This document shows, in pieces, positions 1 to 9,087 of a stretch of DNA of 64,000 nucleotides. The notes under the pieces were generated by a model. The model made no database searches. It had not been told where the DNA came from and saw only the letters and a list, made by a program, of their open reading frames with translations. The translations under genes were made by a program, and so were the position numbers. The number at the start of each line of letters is the position of its first letter. Position 1 is the stretch's first letter. This stretch comes from Candidatus Micrarchaeum acidiphilum ARMAN-2 (lineage in GTDB: Archaea; Micrarchaeota; Micrarchaeia; Micrarchaeales; Micrarchaeaceae), in assembly GCA_009387755.1 (NCBI GenBank), contig GG697241.1, positions 1-64,000 on the forward strand, in the 5' to 3' direction.

Positions 1-32
1 TAGAATATAGACAGCTAACATTCATACTTACA

Positions 33-932
33 ATGTTCCTGATAGTGCAGTTCTCGGGCATATTGCTTGCTTCCATCGATTTGCGTGGGGTCACTACGCA
101 GCAGATAGCGAGTGCGCAGATAGCCACTACCCCAATCAGCGCGCTCTTCTTGATCGCTTACATTGTCATACTTAGCGCGGTAATGATATTCCTGTTCAGG
201 GTTTACAAGGGCAACGCTATATTCAAAATTATAGAAGGTGCGGTAATATTCATCGCGTCGTTCTTTGTATTCTTCACCCTTCTTGGCAATCTAAACTTGA
301 ATTTTGGGCTGGTCGCTGCGGTTATCCTGGCAATAGCACTGGTAATTGCCAAGAACAGGTATCAGAAGCTGAAAAACCTTACCGCCATGATTGCCAGCGT
401 CGGGGTAGGGCTTGTGCTAGGGCTCAGCTTCAGTTTTCTTGACGCCCTGATTTTTATGGCCATCCTGGCTGCATACGACTTCATAGCCGTATTTGTGACG
501 AAACACATGCTCACCTTAGCCAATGTAGCAATCGAGAACAACCTTGCCCTGCTTATAGACGTCAAGGAGGTCGAGGCTGTTCCGGAGAGCTATCTCAGCA
601 AGGGGGAGCGCACGGCGTTTGAAAAGGAGAAGGCAAGCATAGAAAAGAACGCGAGGCCGCTCAGGGGAGTCATAGAAAAGGGTATGGTTCCGATGGCCGC
701 AAACGTGTCGCTAGGGACAGGAGACCTTGCAATGCCCCTTATGGTTGCGATATCGGCCTTTGGAGTGAGCATGAACTTCACGCTTAGCATTTTCGTTACG
801 CTTGGTGCTGCGCTGGGCCTTATACTGACAATGTTCATATTGCGCAGGTTTAAGAGGGCGCTGCCGGCGATACCGCCGCTACTTTTTGGCGTCCTTATAG
901 GAGTAGGGGTCTACTACCTGCTGGCGCTGTGA
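33..932 (+). CDS. Presenilin/signal-peptide-peptidase-like intramembrane aspartyl protease, probably cut at the window edge
   Basis: Multi-pass membrane protein with the two signature aspartates of GxGD intramembrane proteases: a YD pair (Asp149) in one helix and Gly-Thr-Gly-Asp (Asp231) in a later one, followed by a Pro-Ala/Pro-Pro-rich segment near residues 278-283 that resembles the PAL motif. A hydrophilic loop (about 175-215) separates the catalytic helices. The family cleaves membrane-embedded peptides such as signal-peptide remnants. The reading frame stays open upstream of this ATG to base 3 and encodes more hydrophobic residues, so the true start and part of the first helix probably lie before the window. 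It converges with the XPD helicase gene 12 bases downstream. The family call is firm; the substrate is unknown. Confidence 0.85.
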   Translation: MFLIVQFSGILLASIDLRGVTTQQIASAQIATTPISALFLIAYIVILSAVMIFLFRVYKGNAIFKIIEGAVIFIASFFVFFTLLGNLNLNFGLVAAVILAIALVIAKNRYQKLKNLTAMIASVGVGLVLGLSFSFLDALIFMAILAAYDFIAVFVTKHMLTLANVAIENNLALLIDVKEVEAVPESYLSKGERTAFEKEKASIEKNARPLRGVIEKGMVPMAANVSLGTGDLAMPLMVAISAFGVSMNFTLSIFVTLGAALGLILTMFILRRFKRALPAIPPLLFGVLIGVGVYYLLAL

Positions 933-944
933 GGCAGTTCTGAT

Positions 945-2789
945 TTAAGTATTGCCTTTAGATATCTCCGCTTCTGTGTTTTTCTTCCAGAAGTCGGATA
1001 TGTGCTGCGCGTAGTCCCCGATTTCGCTTATCTTTACGGAATTGCTTACAAGCGAGTAGTAAGTGCCCCAGCCGTATCGCTTGTCCATGAAAACAAGCAC
1101 TGCGCGGTCCTTTTCATTGCGTATTGCCCGCCCCGCGGCCTGTACCGACTTTATGATTGCAGGTACGAAATAGGCGTAGTCGCTGCCCCTCTGTCCGAAT
1201 TTCTTTGTAAAGTAGTTTATCTTTGCGTTCAGCAGCAGGTTGGGCCTTGAAAGCGGGATGCCCACTATTATGACGCATTTTATGCTGTTGTTCTCGTAGT
1301 CTATTCCCTCGCTCAGGCTTCCGCCGGCGACTCCGAGCAGTATGCCCTTTTCCCCCTTTTTGAACTTCTCCAGGACGCCATCTATTGACAGGCTTTTCAT
1401 GTTCCTGTGCTGCCGGTATATGTTCCCTGGGCGCATGTACCTGTAGACCCCTTCCATGACATCGAAGCTCGGGAAGAATACTGCAGTGTTGCCCGGTATT
1501 ATGGAGCTGACCCTGTCTATCCTCTCCGCTATCCTGCGATACTCTCCTACCGACCTGCTCTCGTATTTTGTAGTTACGCTTTCGTCTATGAAAGCCATCC
1601 TGTTCCCTTCTGGAAACGGCGATTTGTAGCTTTTCATGACGGCATTGCCCGAAGAGAAAAGGTCTGCGTACATTTTGGTCGGGTCCAGCGTTGCGCTCAT
1701 GAACACGTTTGCAAACGCCTCCTTTAGTATTGCAACAGACTCCTCCGGGTAGATTGAGTTTACTGAAAGCTTTGCCCCGTCACCCATCTTTGATATTATC
1801 CGCACTGATGATTCGCTTTCGTGATACCACGACGTAATAAATTTTACTATGTGCATGAGCGATGAGCGTTTCGCCTTTGTCTGGCTTATGTATTCTATGC
1901 CTGCCTTCTCTATGTCTTCTGAAATGTCCGTCTGCTCCGGGACCACCATGGAGAGGTCGTCCATGCCTATGAACGATTCGGACTTCGCGCCCAGCATTTT
2001 TGCCCTGAGCCTCGAAAGCCCGAATTTCATATAGCTCAGGTCTATGCTGCTCCCGATCCTTGCAAGTTCGGCCTGTGCCAAGTCTATTGTCCGGTTGGTC
2101 AACGAAACGCTGAAGTAAGAGTTCGCTATGTCGATCAGGTTGTGCGATTCGTCCCATATTATGATCGCGTTGTCCAGCGACTTGCCTATTTTCCTAAGAA
2201 AGGTTTGCTTTGTATAAGGATTGAGTATATGAGAGTAACCGGCTATTATGACGTTTGCATTTTTAGCTATACGCGCAGTTGCCTCATAAGGGCACAGCCC
2301 GAGATCGTATGACGCGCTGAATACGCTGTTGTGCCCCTGCGATGATAGGGAAGAAAGCTTCGCAAGAGCGGATTCGTCTATGGATTTTGAATTGGTGAAA
2401 AAGCTGCACTTGTTGCGCTTGACCAGCCCGTCGCAGGCGGCATAGAAGGCGTCTCCAGTTATCATGTTTATTTCCGGGTTCGCGCACATGTTCTGCTTTC
2501 CAACTACGTCAACAAAGCGTATATCGGCACCGAATTTTTCCCTTATGCCGCGAAGGGCCTCCATGGCTATCTTATGCTGGGATATTTTTGGAGTAAGGAA
2601 AAATACATCTTTGGAATTTTTAAGTGCGTAGGTAAGAGTAGCGCCTATTGCAGCGTCTGTCTTGCCTATTCCAGTAGGGGCGTTAACTAGTATGCTCTGG
2701 CCGCGCGATACGGCGCCGTATATGTCTTGCATCATCTCCTTCTGGTACTGGCGCGGGGCGCTGAACCTGAAAAGGAAGTCCTTCTGCAT
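945..2789 (-). CDS. XPD/Rad3-family DNA helicase with Fe-S cluster
   Basis: Superfamily 2 5'-3' DNA helicase, 614 residues, the usual archaeal XPD size. Walker A (APTGIGKT, Lys43), a DESH box at 213-216, and motif VI (QAAGRAIRNEKD) near the C-terminus are all present. Four cysteines (102, 119, 128, 166) between Walker A and the DESH box match the 4Fe-4S cluster that defines the XPD/FancJ/DinG group. The C-terminal half carries the GVAGGSLSEGIDY segment typical of XPD motif V. Expected role is duplex opening in nucleotide excision repair or related DNA repair. ATG start at 2789; the gene runs divergently from the membrane protein beginning near 2885, with a short AT-rich gap holding both promoters. 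Confidence 0.92.
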   Translation of the reverse strand: MQKDFLFRFSAPRQYQKEMMQDIYGAVSRGQSILVNAPTGIGKTDAAIGATLTYALKNSKDVFFLTPKISQHKIAMEALRGIREKFGADIRFVDVVGKQNMCANPEINMITGDAFYAACDGLVKRNKCSFFTNSKSIDESALAKLSSLSSQGHNSVFSASYDLGLCPYEATARIAKNANVIIAGYSHILNPYTKQTFLRKIGKSLDNAIIIWDESHNLIDIANSYFSVSLTNRTIDLAQAELARIGSSIDLSYMKFGLSRLRAKMLGAKSESFIGMDDLSMVVPEQTDISEDIEKAGIEYISQTKAKRSSLMHIVKFITSWYHESESSVRIISKMGDGAKLSVNSIYPEESVAILKEAFANVFMSATLDPTKMYADLFSSGNAVMKSYKSPFPEGNRMAFIDESVTTKYESRSVGEYRRIAERIDRVSSIIPGNTAVFFPSFDVMEGVYRYMRPGNIYRQHRNMKSLSIDGVLEKFKKGEKGILLGVAGGSLSEGIDYENNSIKCVIIVGIPLSRPNLLLNAKINYFTKKFGQRGSDYAYFVPAIIKSVQAAGRAIRNEKDRAVLVFMDKRYGWGTYYSLVSNSVKISEIGDYAQHISDFWKKNTEAEISKGNT

Positions 2790-2884
2790 GTTCTTTATTA
2801 CGCAGTTATATTAGATATTAGTTTCTGTCATGCTTATTCGCATAGCTAATACTTTTATTGTTTGTATGCAAATTAATACAGGTC

Positions 2885-3847
2885 ATGAACGTGGAAAGGA
2901 GAATAAAGGCAGACATATCCATATATTCTGCCTTCTTCGGCGGGCTTCTGGCGCTCATTTATACAGTATCTTACATGGAGCAGCTGGCATACAGCCTGGG
3001 CTTCGCTTCCGGAAGCGCTACGATATTGAAATATTACAATATATCTTCGCCGCTGCCCGGCACGATAACAGCGCTTATATCCGGATCCGGAGCGGCATTA
3101 ATAGCGCTGCACATAACATACGTGATGCTACCAGTTTCTGTTCTTTCAGTAGTCCTTGCCGCGCTGTGGGTGTTCCATAGAGCTTATGGCAGGACTGGCG
3201 GCGCTGCAATTGTCTTTATGGCAATAGTGCTTCTGATGCTGACTGCACTTCTCGATTCGGACTTCTCTTTCGGTTCTGGAATAGGAGCATATGTGCCGTA
3301 TTTTGGATATCTGCTCATGCTGATAGGCGGAGCTTGGGCTATTATAATCCATAGGACCGTACAGGCAGGGGCGCACGGGTCCATAGAAATAAATCCGGAT
3401 ACCCCGTATACCAACATCATTATGCTTTCCAGAAAGATGATGAACAAGCTGCATGGTGAAATACGCATACTTGATATGCACTTTGACGATAAGGCTTTTG
3501 AAAACCTGGCTTACATGACTAGGAGGAACATTGGAAATTACACGTCGATAAGGATCCTGACCCGCAGGGACAGGGTCGGGAAGGACTTTGAGAAGGCGTA
3601 CGTTGAATTCAAGAAGGAACTTGAAAACAGGGCCATAGCGTTGGAGATTAGGGTCATGGGTGGCGACGACGCAGTAGAGCAGCACGAGAGGATGATAATG
3701 GACTCGGAGAAGGCGTACAAGATACCGCCTTTCAACATAATAAACAGGAAAAGCGAGCACATTGTGCAGCTTGAATATTCTGGATCCAGAAAAAGATTTG
3801 ATGAAATATGGAATAGGTCTACCAAAATAGAGAATTTTGGCAGGTAA
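2885..3847 (+). CDS. Membrane protein with a C-terminal phospholipase-D-like domain (predicted)
   Basis: About 320 residues. The first 175 or so hold roughly four hydrophobic helices; the rest is soluble and alternates strands and helices. The soluble part contains phrases seen in PLD-superfamily half domains: an IRILDMHFDD strand, an IRILT strand, an EIRVM strand and then HERMIMD, a His-x-Arg-x3-Asp string where PLD enzymes have HxKx4D. No second HKD copy is seen, so an active enzyme would need a dimer. The ATG at 2885 gives a natural N-terminus; a TTG at 2858 would add nine residues. No recognised family name; the domain assignment is inference from pattern. Confidence 0.5.
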   Translation: MNVERRIKADISIYSAFFGGLLALIYTVSYMEQLAYSLGFASGSATILKYYNISSPLPGTITALISGSGAALIALHITYVMLPVSVLSVVLAALWVFHRAYGRTGGAAIVFMAIVLLMLTALLDSDFSFGSGIGAYVPYFGYLLMLIGGAWAIIIHRTVQAGAHGSIEINPDTPYTNIIMLSRKMMNKLHGEIRILDMHFDDKAFENLAYMTRRNIGNYTSIRILTRRDRVGKDFEKAYVEFKKELENRAIALEIRVMGGDDAVEQHERMIMDSEKAYKIPPFNIINRKSEHIVQLEYSGSRKRFDEIWNRSTKIENFGR

Positions 3848-3926
3848 CAGTTTTATTTCTGGAAATCGCCGGACCGCGAAGTTTTATTAATTTTAATTTA
3901 ACATTAATACCGCATCTGGTGTTTTA

Positions 3927-5741
3927 TTGCTTCGTAAACAATTGCTTGTTTCTATTTTGGCAACTGCAGCCCTTGGAATTGCAATCTTGCAGCTTTCAGG
4001 AGCGGCTTTAGTTGGCACTGCGCAAATACATGCCCCTGCAGTAATATTGAGCAACAACACAGGCGTACTTACGATTATAAAGCTAACAGTATCTACGGGA
4101 GATGGAAAGGTAAGCGTTGTCGGCCCGTATAAAGTTGGCAGCAGTACGATAAAGTCTGCTGAAACCGCGGCGGCATATGGCGCAGGCTACTTGGGGCTTG
4201 ACTACAGAAATTACAATTTTACTTATGACATAGTGGACCCGAATGCGAACGTTTCCGGGCCTAGTGCAGGCACCGCGATGACCTTGCTGGCAGTATCGGC
4301 ATTGTCCGGCACCAGATTACTCGGCAACTTTACAGTTACCGGGACCATCTCAAGCAACGGCACGATAGGCGCGATAGGAGGAGTGTATGACAAGGTGGCC
4401 GCTGCAAAGGCAGCCGGGATGAAGTTCGCGATAGTGCCGGAGGTGCCGGCCGACTCCACCGAGAACATGCTTTACCTCCTTGTACAGGACAATTTTGATA
4501 TACCGCTGATCCAGGCGGCCAACTTTTCGCAGGCATACGCTTACGCATCTGGCTTAAAAAAGATTTCAAGAGCGGACCTCACCTCGTTTGATTTTTATAC
4601 TGATTACAACGTTTCCAGGATATCAAACGCCACGCTTGAATGCACGGGCCCGGACAGCTGCAACCAGACCGCATTCAAGGACCTATATGGTTTTACATAC
4701 GCTATGACAAAAGGCGCAATATCAAATCTCTCTGCGAATAGGAGATTTACAAACGTGAGCGCACAGCTTATGAGGGTGCTCAACCAGTCCGACAGGATAT
4801 ACAGCAATGGCTATATCTACACCGGGGCCGACATGGCATTCCTTGACTATCTTGACGCCTTCTTTTTCATAAATCACAACGCAAGCAAGGGCTCGGGATT
4901 GAACGAGATAAACAGCATAAATAACTACTGCAACGCGCTAGTGCCTCCAAATATGACATACGATAATTACGAATATGTGCTGGGCGGCGAGCTCAGGCAG
5001 GCGTGGGGCGAGTATACCGCCAATGCGACCCTAGAAGCTTACAACACCACAGCAGTTGATACTGACGGCGTGCTCGAATCGCTTTACGTGGCAGGGGAGG
5101 CGAATGCATGGTGCAGTGCAGCCAATTTCATGTATGGAATGAGCGGAAAAATAGGAGGCAATGCGACCGTTTATCCGGACTCGGCGCTCGCCGAAGTCGC
5201 AAGGCAGAGGCTTGCACGTGCTTCTGGATACTATGGCATATATTTGGCAACCGCAAACCAGGCCTACAGCAATGGCAATTATCCTTTGGCCATACTGGAT
5301 TCAGACTATGCATACGCTCTAGATGGCGGGATAAGCCCGAATGCTAGCCTGAATTCTAGTGCAATTGAAGGGCAGATATACGCCATTACGAAAAACGCAA
5401 CTTTCGGGGTATGGGCCCAGCAGTTTTCAGATGAGGCGCGCTTCTATGCTGAAGAGGCTGCAATGTCGCAGAATGCAACCCTATCGAAGAATTACGCAGA
5501 GACTGGATTTACTACTGCGGTGCTTGCCAGCATGCTGAGCAATGATACAAGGGTAATATTTAATAATCTTACTACGACAAAAGTAATAACTACAACAGCA
5601 GCGCAGAAGCAGGCAATAACAGGCATTTCGATTGTTTACATCCTTATCGTTGTGTTCATCCTGCTTGCGATAATCTTGACTGCTTTGTTTTTACTGCTGA
5701 ACAGCCACATAGGAGATAGCAGCACTGTAATTAAAAGGTGA
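3927..5741 (+). CDS. Secreted/membrane-anchored Lon-like (S16) serine protease
   Basis: N-terminal hydrophobic segment (residues 5-30) acts as signal peptide or anchor; residues 60-215 form an S16 Lon protease domain with no AAA+ ATPase. The catalytic dyad is visible: Ser113 in GPSAGTA and Lys156 in GGVYDKVAAAKAAG, 43 residues apart as in Lon. The region 215-565 is rich in NxS/T sequons and Tyr/Asn/Ala, consistent with an extracellular glycosylated domain, and a C-terminal helix (about 570-590) anchors it again. Starts at TTG 3927. Its stop codon overlaps the GTG start of the next Zn-ribbon gene (GTGA). Archaeal homologues of this kind are annotated as ATP-independent S16 proteases; the substrate is unknown. 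Confidence 0.82.
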   Translation: MLRKQLLVSILATAALGIAILQLSGAALVGTAQIHAPAVILSNNTGVLTIIKLTVSTGDGKVSVVGPYKVGSSTIKSAETAAAYGAGYLGLDYRNYNFTYDIVDPNANVSGPSAGTAMTLLAVSALSGTRLLGNFTVTGTISSNGTIGAIGGVYDKVAAAKAAGMKFAIVPEVPADSTENMLYLLVQDNFDIPLIQAANFSQAYAYASGLKKISRADLTSFDFYTDYNVSRISNATLECTGPDSCNQTAFKDLYGFTYAMTKGAISNLSANRRFTNVSAQLMRVLNQSDRIYSNGYIYTGADMAFLDYLDAFFFINHNASKGSGLNEINSINNYCNALVPPNMTYDNYEYVLGGELRQAWGEYTANATLEAYNTTAVDTDGVLESLYVAGEANAWCSAANFMYGMSGKIGGNATVYPDSALAEVARQRLARASGYYGIYLATANQAYSNGNYPLAILDSDYAYALDGGISPNASLNSSAIEGQIYAITKNATFGVWAQQFSDEARFYAEEAAMSQNATLSKNYAETGFTTAVLASMLSNDTRVIFNNLTTTKVITTTAAQKQAITGISIVYILIVVFILLAIILTALFLLLNSHIGDSSTVIKR

Positions 5742-5917
5742 TAAGAATAGCAACTACCTTACCAGGAAAAGTTTGTGTTTCATGCGGAAAGCTTACGCAC
5801 GAGTATACTGATTTCAAATGCCCAAAATGCGGAGAATCTGAAATAATAAGATGCAGCCACTGCAGAGAGATAACCAACACGTACAAATGCAGCGCATGCG
5901 GATTTGAGGGACCGTAA
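5738..5917 (+). CDS. Small double zinc-ribbon protein upstream of aEF1-beta
   Basis: A 59-residue protein starting at GTG 5738, overlapping the previous stop by four bases and ending directly before the ATG of aEF1-beta. It has four CxxC knuckles (CVSC, CPKC, CSHC, CSAC) that can form two zinc sites. Small archaeal zinc-finger proteins of this type (DUF1610 / HVO_2753-like) are commonly encoded immediately before EF-1 beta, which supports the call. Expected to bind RNA or act with translation. Its position and reading-frame coupling make it a real gene despite its size. Confidence 0.88.
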   Translation: MIRIATTLPGKVCVSCGKLTHEYTDFKCPKCGESEIIRCSHCREITNTYKCSACGFEGP

Positions 5918-6166
5918 ATGGCAAAAGTCGGAATTGTATATAAGGTTTATCCGAAGGACGACATGCTGGAGAGCGTGGTAAAGAACATAAAGGAGAAATT
6001 GTCTCCGGCCGGCTTGCAGACCGAGGATATAGCATTTGGCATACAGATTGTTAAGGCCTTCTTCACATTTGATGACTCTGAAAAGAGCTCCTCTGAAATA
6101 GAGGAATCGCTAAAAAAGTTGGAAGGCGTAAGCGAAGTCGAAGTCGAACAGGAGAGCCTTATCTGA
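5918..6166 (+). CDS. Translation elongation factor aEF-1 beta
   Basis: 82 residues, close to the usual length of the archaeal factor (about 88-90). It aligns with the C-terminal nucleotide-exchange domain of eEF1B: an N-terminal strand VGIVYKVYP, a helix, the central FGIQIVKAFFTFDD segment and a C-terminal VEVEQESLI strand. It promotes GDP release from aEF-1 alpha. Translation is probably coupled to the Zn-ribbon gene, whose stop abuts this ATG. An 18-bp palindrome follows 28 bases after the stop. Confidence 0.9.
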   Translation: MAKVGIVYKVYPKDDMLESVVKNIKEKLSPAGLQTEDIAFGIQIVKAFFTFDDSEKSSSEIEESLKKLEGVSEVEVEQESLI

Positions 6167-6169
6167 TTT

Positions 6170-6225
6170 AAGGGCTTCTGCACTTATTCTCCAGGTTGAC
6201 GCATGTCAACCCTGCACAAAAGCCA
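6170..6225 (+). other. Nested inverted repeat after aEF1-beta
   Basis: Bases 6194-6211 are a perfect palindrome: GGTTGAC, a GCAT loop, GTCAACC. Outside it, GGCTT plus TGCA near 6173-6182 can pair with TGCA and AAGCC near 6213-6225, giving a two-tier stem. There is no T-run, so it is not a classic intrinsic terminator. It may be a 3'-UTR structure, an operator for the gene starting at 6272, or a small structured RNA. Confidence 0.5.
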
Positions 6226-6271
6226 TAAATAAGCCTTTAGGCAAGGCTCTACTTATTCGTGGGTGTCTGTA

Positions 6272-6682
6272 ATGGAAGGATTAAAATTTTTAGACAGCAG
6301 GGATTCGCTCGCACGCGAAAAGGTTGAGAAGGTAGAGCATTTCTCGGCACAGGGAAGCAGGGATGGGGCCAGGGTGTCATATATTTTTAATATAAACCTG
6401 GCAAAAAGCGGCGATTCAAAGCAGGATGAGCTACTTCATGGCATTATATCAAGTATTTTCAACCACACTTCCGACCTTAGGAATGGAGAGCTTGATTGGA
6501 AGGCATACCTGCTTGATGATAGGAAAAGTGTATTCGCATCAATCAGGATAGATGTCCCGACAAGTTATGCGAAGAAAAACGAGCAAGAGATTGTGGCTAG
6601 CTTGTGCAAATATTGCGATGCATTCGAAAAGCAGCTGTCTGCAGCAGTAGGCAAGGCAATTTTCAGAAGCTTTAGGAGATAG
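6272..6682 (+). CDS. Hypothetical protein, 136 residues
   Basis: Not recognised. The ATG at 6272 follows a GGTG Shine-Dalgarno by about five bases and is preferred over GTG 6263. The protein is soluble and mixed alpha/beta: a charged N-terminal helix (LDSRDSLAREKVEKVEHF), a strand pair (VSYIFNINLA and VFASIRIDVP), then a helical C-terminus ending in Arg residues. No cysteines form a metal site; no membrane helix. It stands alone between aEF1-beta and the Rad50-like gene on the same strand, and its own TATA-like stretch lies near 6220-6245. Confidence 0.65.
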   Translation: MEGLKFLDSRDSLAREKVEKVEHFSAQGSRDGARVSYIFNINLAKSGDSKQDELLHGIISSIFNHTSDLRNGELDWKAYLLDDRKSVFASIRIDVPTSYAKKNEQEIVASLCKYCDAFEKQLSAAVGKAIFRSFRR

Positions 6683-6767
6683 CACAACGTTTTTATGAAG
6701 CTTCGGCGGTTTCCCGAGAAAGTAATTTATATATTGTTTGGGATATTTAACGGGAGCCGCTGATTTA

Positions 6768-9071
6768 ATGATAAGATCCATAGAGCTTATTAATTGGAAG
6801 ACGCACAGGCACACCAAGCTCGAATTCAGAAAGGGAGTAAATGTACTTATAGGTGTAATGGGAGCCGGCAAAAGCTCCGTCATGGATGCAATATCTTTCT
6901 CGCTTTTTGGAACCTTCCCTGCACTGAAGCAGGGCAGGATAAAGCTTGATGGTATACCAACCAACAGGCCGCGCGTTGAAGAAGATTCGGAGGTCAGGCT
7001 CACCTTTGATGCAGGGCAGGATACATACGTAGTATCTAGGAAAGTTTTCAAGAATAAAAAAAGCGAGGCATACTTGGAAAGGAACGGAAAGCACCTCCAG
7101 ACACAATCGGAAAGGGTTACTGAGGAAATAGAGTCAATACTCAAGCTTGATTATGATACCTTTTCGCGGGCAATATATTCTGAGCAGAACAGGCTTGATT
7201 ACTTCCTGCAGCTCAGAAAAGGAGAGAGAAAAAGAGAAATTGACCAGATGCTGGGTCTGGACCACTTTGCAACGGTTGAGGAAAACACTACATCGCTGAT
7301 AAACAGCATAAAAAACCTTGAGAAAGAGGATGCGCAGCTGGCTTCTGGGATAGATGGCGCCGCCATACGCGACAGCATCAGCAAGATTAAAGGTGAAATA
7401 TCACAGGCGGAAAAGGAGGCTCTTGAGAACGGTGAAAAGGCGAAAAGGCTTGGCGAAGAGGTCGATGCAATAAGGTCTGATGTAGAGAAGGCAAGGGATG
7501 AAAATGACAAAAGGATAAAGATAGAAAAGGAAATCGCAGAAATTGAAAGCACGATAAAGGCGAAGAAAAACGAGACCAAGAAAATAAACGACATGGGAAT
7601 TGACGGAAAAGTTGTTGATGCTGAGCTTGCCGAAAGCACCGGTAGGGAACATAAACTTTCTGAGTCCAGTGCAAAAATAAAAAAAGAAGAGATAGAGCTG
7701 CAGAAGAGCCTTGCAGCCCTGCACGAAAGGATGGACCTCAATACCAAAAAGATTGAAGAGAAGCGCAGGATAGAGAAAGAGATTGGCAATGGCGCTGTCG
7801 AGGAACTTTATGCAAAGCTCAAAGAGTGCTCCGAAAAGATGGAAAAGGCTATTGCAGAAGCTGCATCAGGCAGCTCAAGAGCTGAAGAGCTTAAAGAGCT
7901 GATAGCAGAGCTTGACAGGCATAAGGGCGTATGCCCGGTGTGCGAAAGAGAATTTGAGGAAGGATTAAGGGAAAGGCTGCTTAAGAAGAACAAGGAGGAG
8001 CTTGAAAGTTTGAAAGGCAAGCTAGTGGCATTAAAGCAGGAGACAAAACGCAGCCAAGACGAGAAGGAGAAGATAGAATCGCAGATAAAGAAGCTGGAAA
8101 AGCTGTCAGGCAGGCTTGAGGAATACAAGGATGTAGAACGTTTGGTTGAATCGGACAGGAAAATGGTCGAACCTATGGTCAAAAAGGTGCGTGATACGGA
8201 GGAGCTGCTCAAGAAAAATGAGTCCGAATTGGATGGCGTACGGGACAAGATAAGGGAATTGAAGAGCAAACACGAAACGCTGAAGAGGAAGGCAGAGCTT
8301 GATAAGGAGATTGTTGCTGTCGAGAAGGATCTCGCGAAGAAACTTGAGGAGCACAGGAGCATGAAAACAGACCAGGATAGTGTGGACGCTTTGCAGGACA
8401 GGTTCAACACCAAGAACTCAGAGTACCAGAAGGTGCTTGCAATAATACAGGAGAGTTCCAAGTCCTTAAGGATGCTGAAACAGCAGCTCAAGGACAGAAC
8501 TGACCAACTTAATAGCCTTATTGAAATAGAGAAAAGGATCAAGGCGAGAAAGGGCCAGGAGGACCTGCTCATTAAATTCAAAGGTGCTATAATAGAGACT
8601 GAGGGGCTATTAAGAAACAGGCTTGTTTCGTCAATAAATTCCATACTTGACAGCCTATGGCCCGGATTATACCCATATGGGGATTACGTAGGTGTGAAGC
8701 TGAACGCGTACAATGATGATTACAGCCTGGAGGCAGGTATAACAATAGACGGGAAGGAGCAGTGGGTGGCCGTTGACTCTGTAGCAAGCGGCGGGGAGCG
8801 CAGCATTGCTTCACTGGCCATGAGGATCGCTCTTGGCATGACGATAGTGCCAAACCTCAAATGGATAATACTTGACGAGCCGACGCACAACTTAGACAGC
8901 GCCGGAATCGGCAAGCTTATAGAGGTGCTTGGGGAGAAACTTCCCGACATAGTCGAACAGATATTCATAATAACACATGATGAGAGCCTCAAAGGTATAA
9001 GCTATGCAAACGTCATTGGATTCGAAAGGGACAAGAACAATTCAGGCTCGACCGCAATAATGCAAAACTGA
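6768..9071 (+). CDS. Rad50-like SMC-family ATPase
   Basis: 767 residues from ATG 6768 (MIRSIELINWKTH, the usual Rad50 start); an upstream TTG at 6738 is unlikely. N-terminal Walker A (GVMGAGKSS, about 29-37), long charged coiled coil, zinc hook CPVC (389-392) in the middle, second coil, then the ABC signature SGGERS and Walker B (LDEPTHN, Asp703-Glu704). Rad50 dimers tether DNA ends and work with the Mre11 nuclease. Here the next gene is isocitrate dehydrogenase, and no ordinary Mre11 is seen in the window. Slightly short for Rad50 (usually about 850-900) because the coils are shorter. Confidence 0.9.
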   Translation: MIRSIELINWKTHRHTKLEFRKGVNVLIGVMGAGKSSVMDAISFSLFGTFPALKQGRIKLDGIPTNRPRVEEDSEVRLTFDAGQDTYVVSRKVFKNKKSEAYLERNGKHLQTQSERVTEEIESILKLDYDTFSRAIYSEQNRLDYFLQLRKGERKREIDQMLGLDHFATVEENTTSLINSIKNLEKEDAQLASGIDGAAIRDSISKIKGEISQAEKEALENGEKAKRLGEEVDAIRSDVEKARDENDKRIKIEKEIAEIESTIKAKKNETKKINDMGIDGKVVDAELAESTGREHKLSESSAKIKKEEIELQKSLAALHERMDLNTKKIEEKRRIEKEIGNGAVEELYAKLKECSEKMEKAIAEAASGSSRAEELKELIAELDRHKGVCPVCEREFEEGLRERLLKKNKEELESLKGKLVALKQETKRSQDEKEKIESQIKKLEKLSGRLEEYKDVERLVESDRKMVEPMVKKVRDTEELLKKNESELDGVRDKIRELKSKHETLKRKAELDKEIVAVEKDLAKKLEEHRSMKTDQDSVDALQDRFNTKNSEYQKVLAIIQESSKSLRMLKQQLKDRTDQLNSLIEIEKRIKARKGQEDLLIKFKGAIIETEGLLRNRLVSSINSILDSLWPGLYPYGDYVGVKLNAYNDDYSLEAGITIDGKEQWVAVDSVASGGERSIASLAMRIALGMTIVPNLKWIILDEPTHNLDSAGIGKLIEVLGEKLPDIVEQIFIITHDESLKGISYANVIGFERDKNNSGSTAIMQN

Positions 9072-9087
9072 TCATGCTGGTGTAAAA

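Noticed and set aside
7199-8644. Long Ser/Phe-rich frames on the minus strand across the Rad50-like gene
   Set aside because: They are the antisense reading of the Glu/Lys-rich coiled coil and show no domain features.
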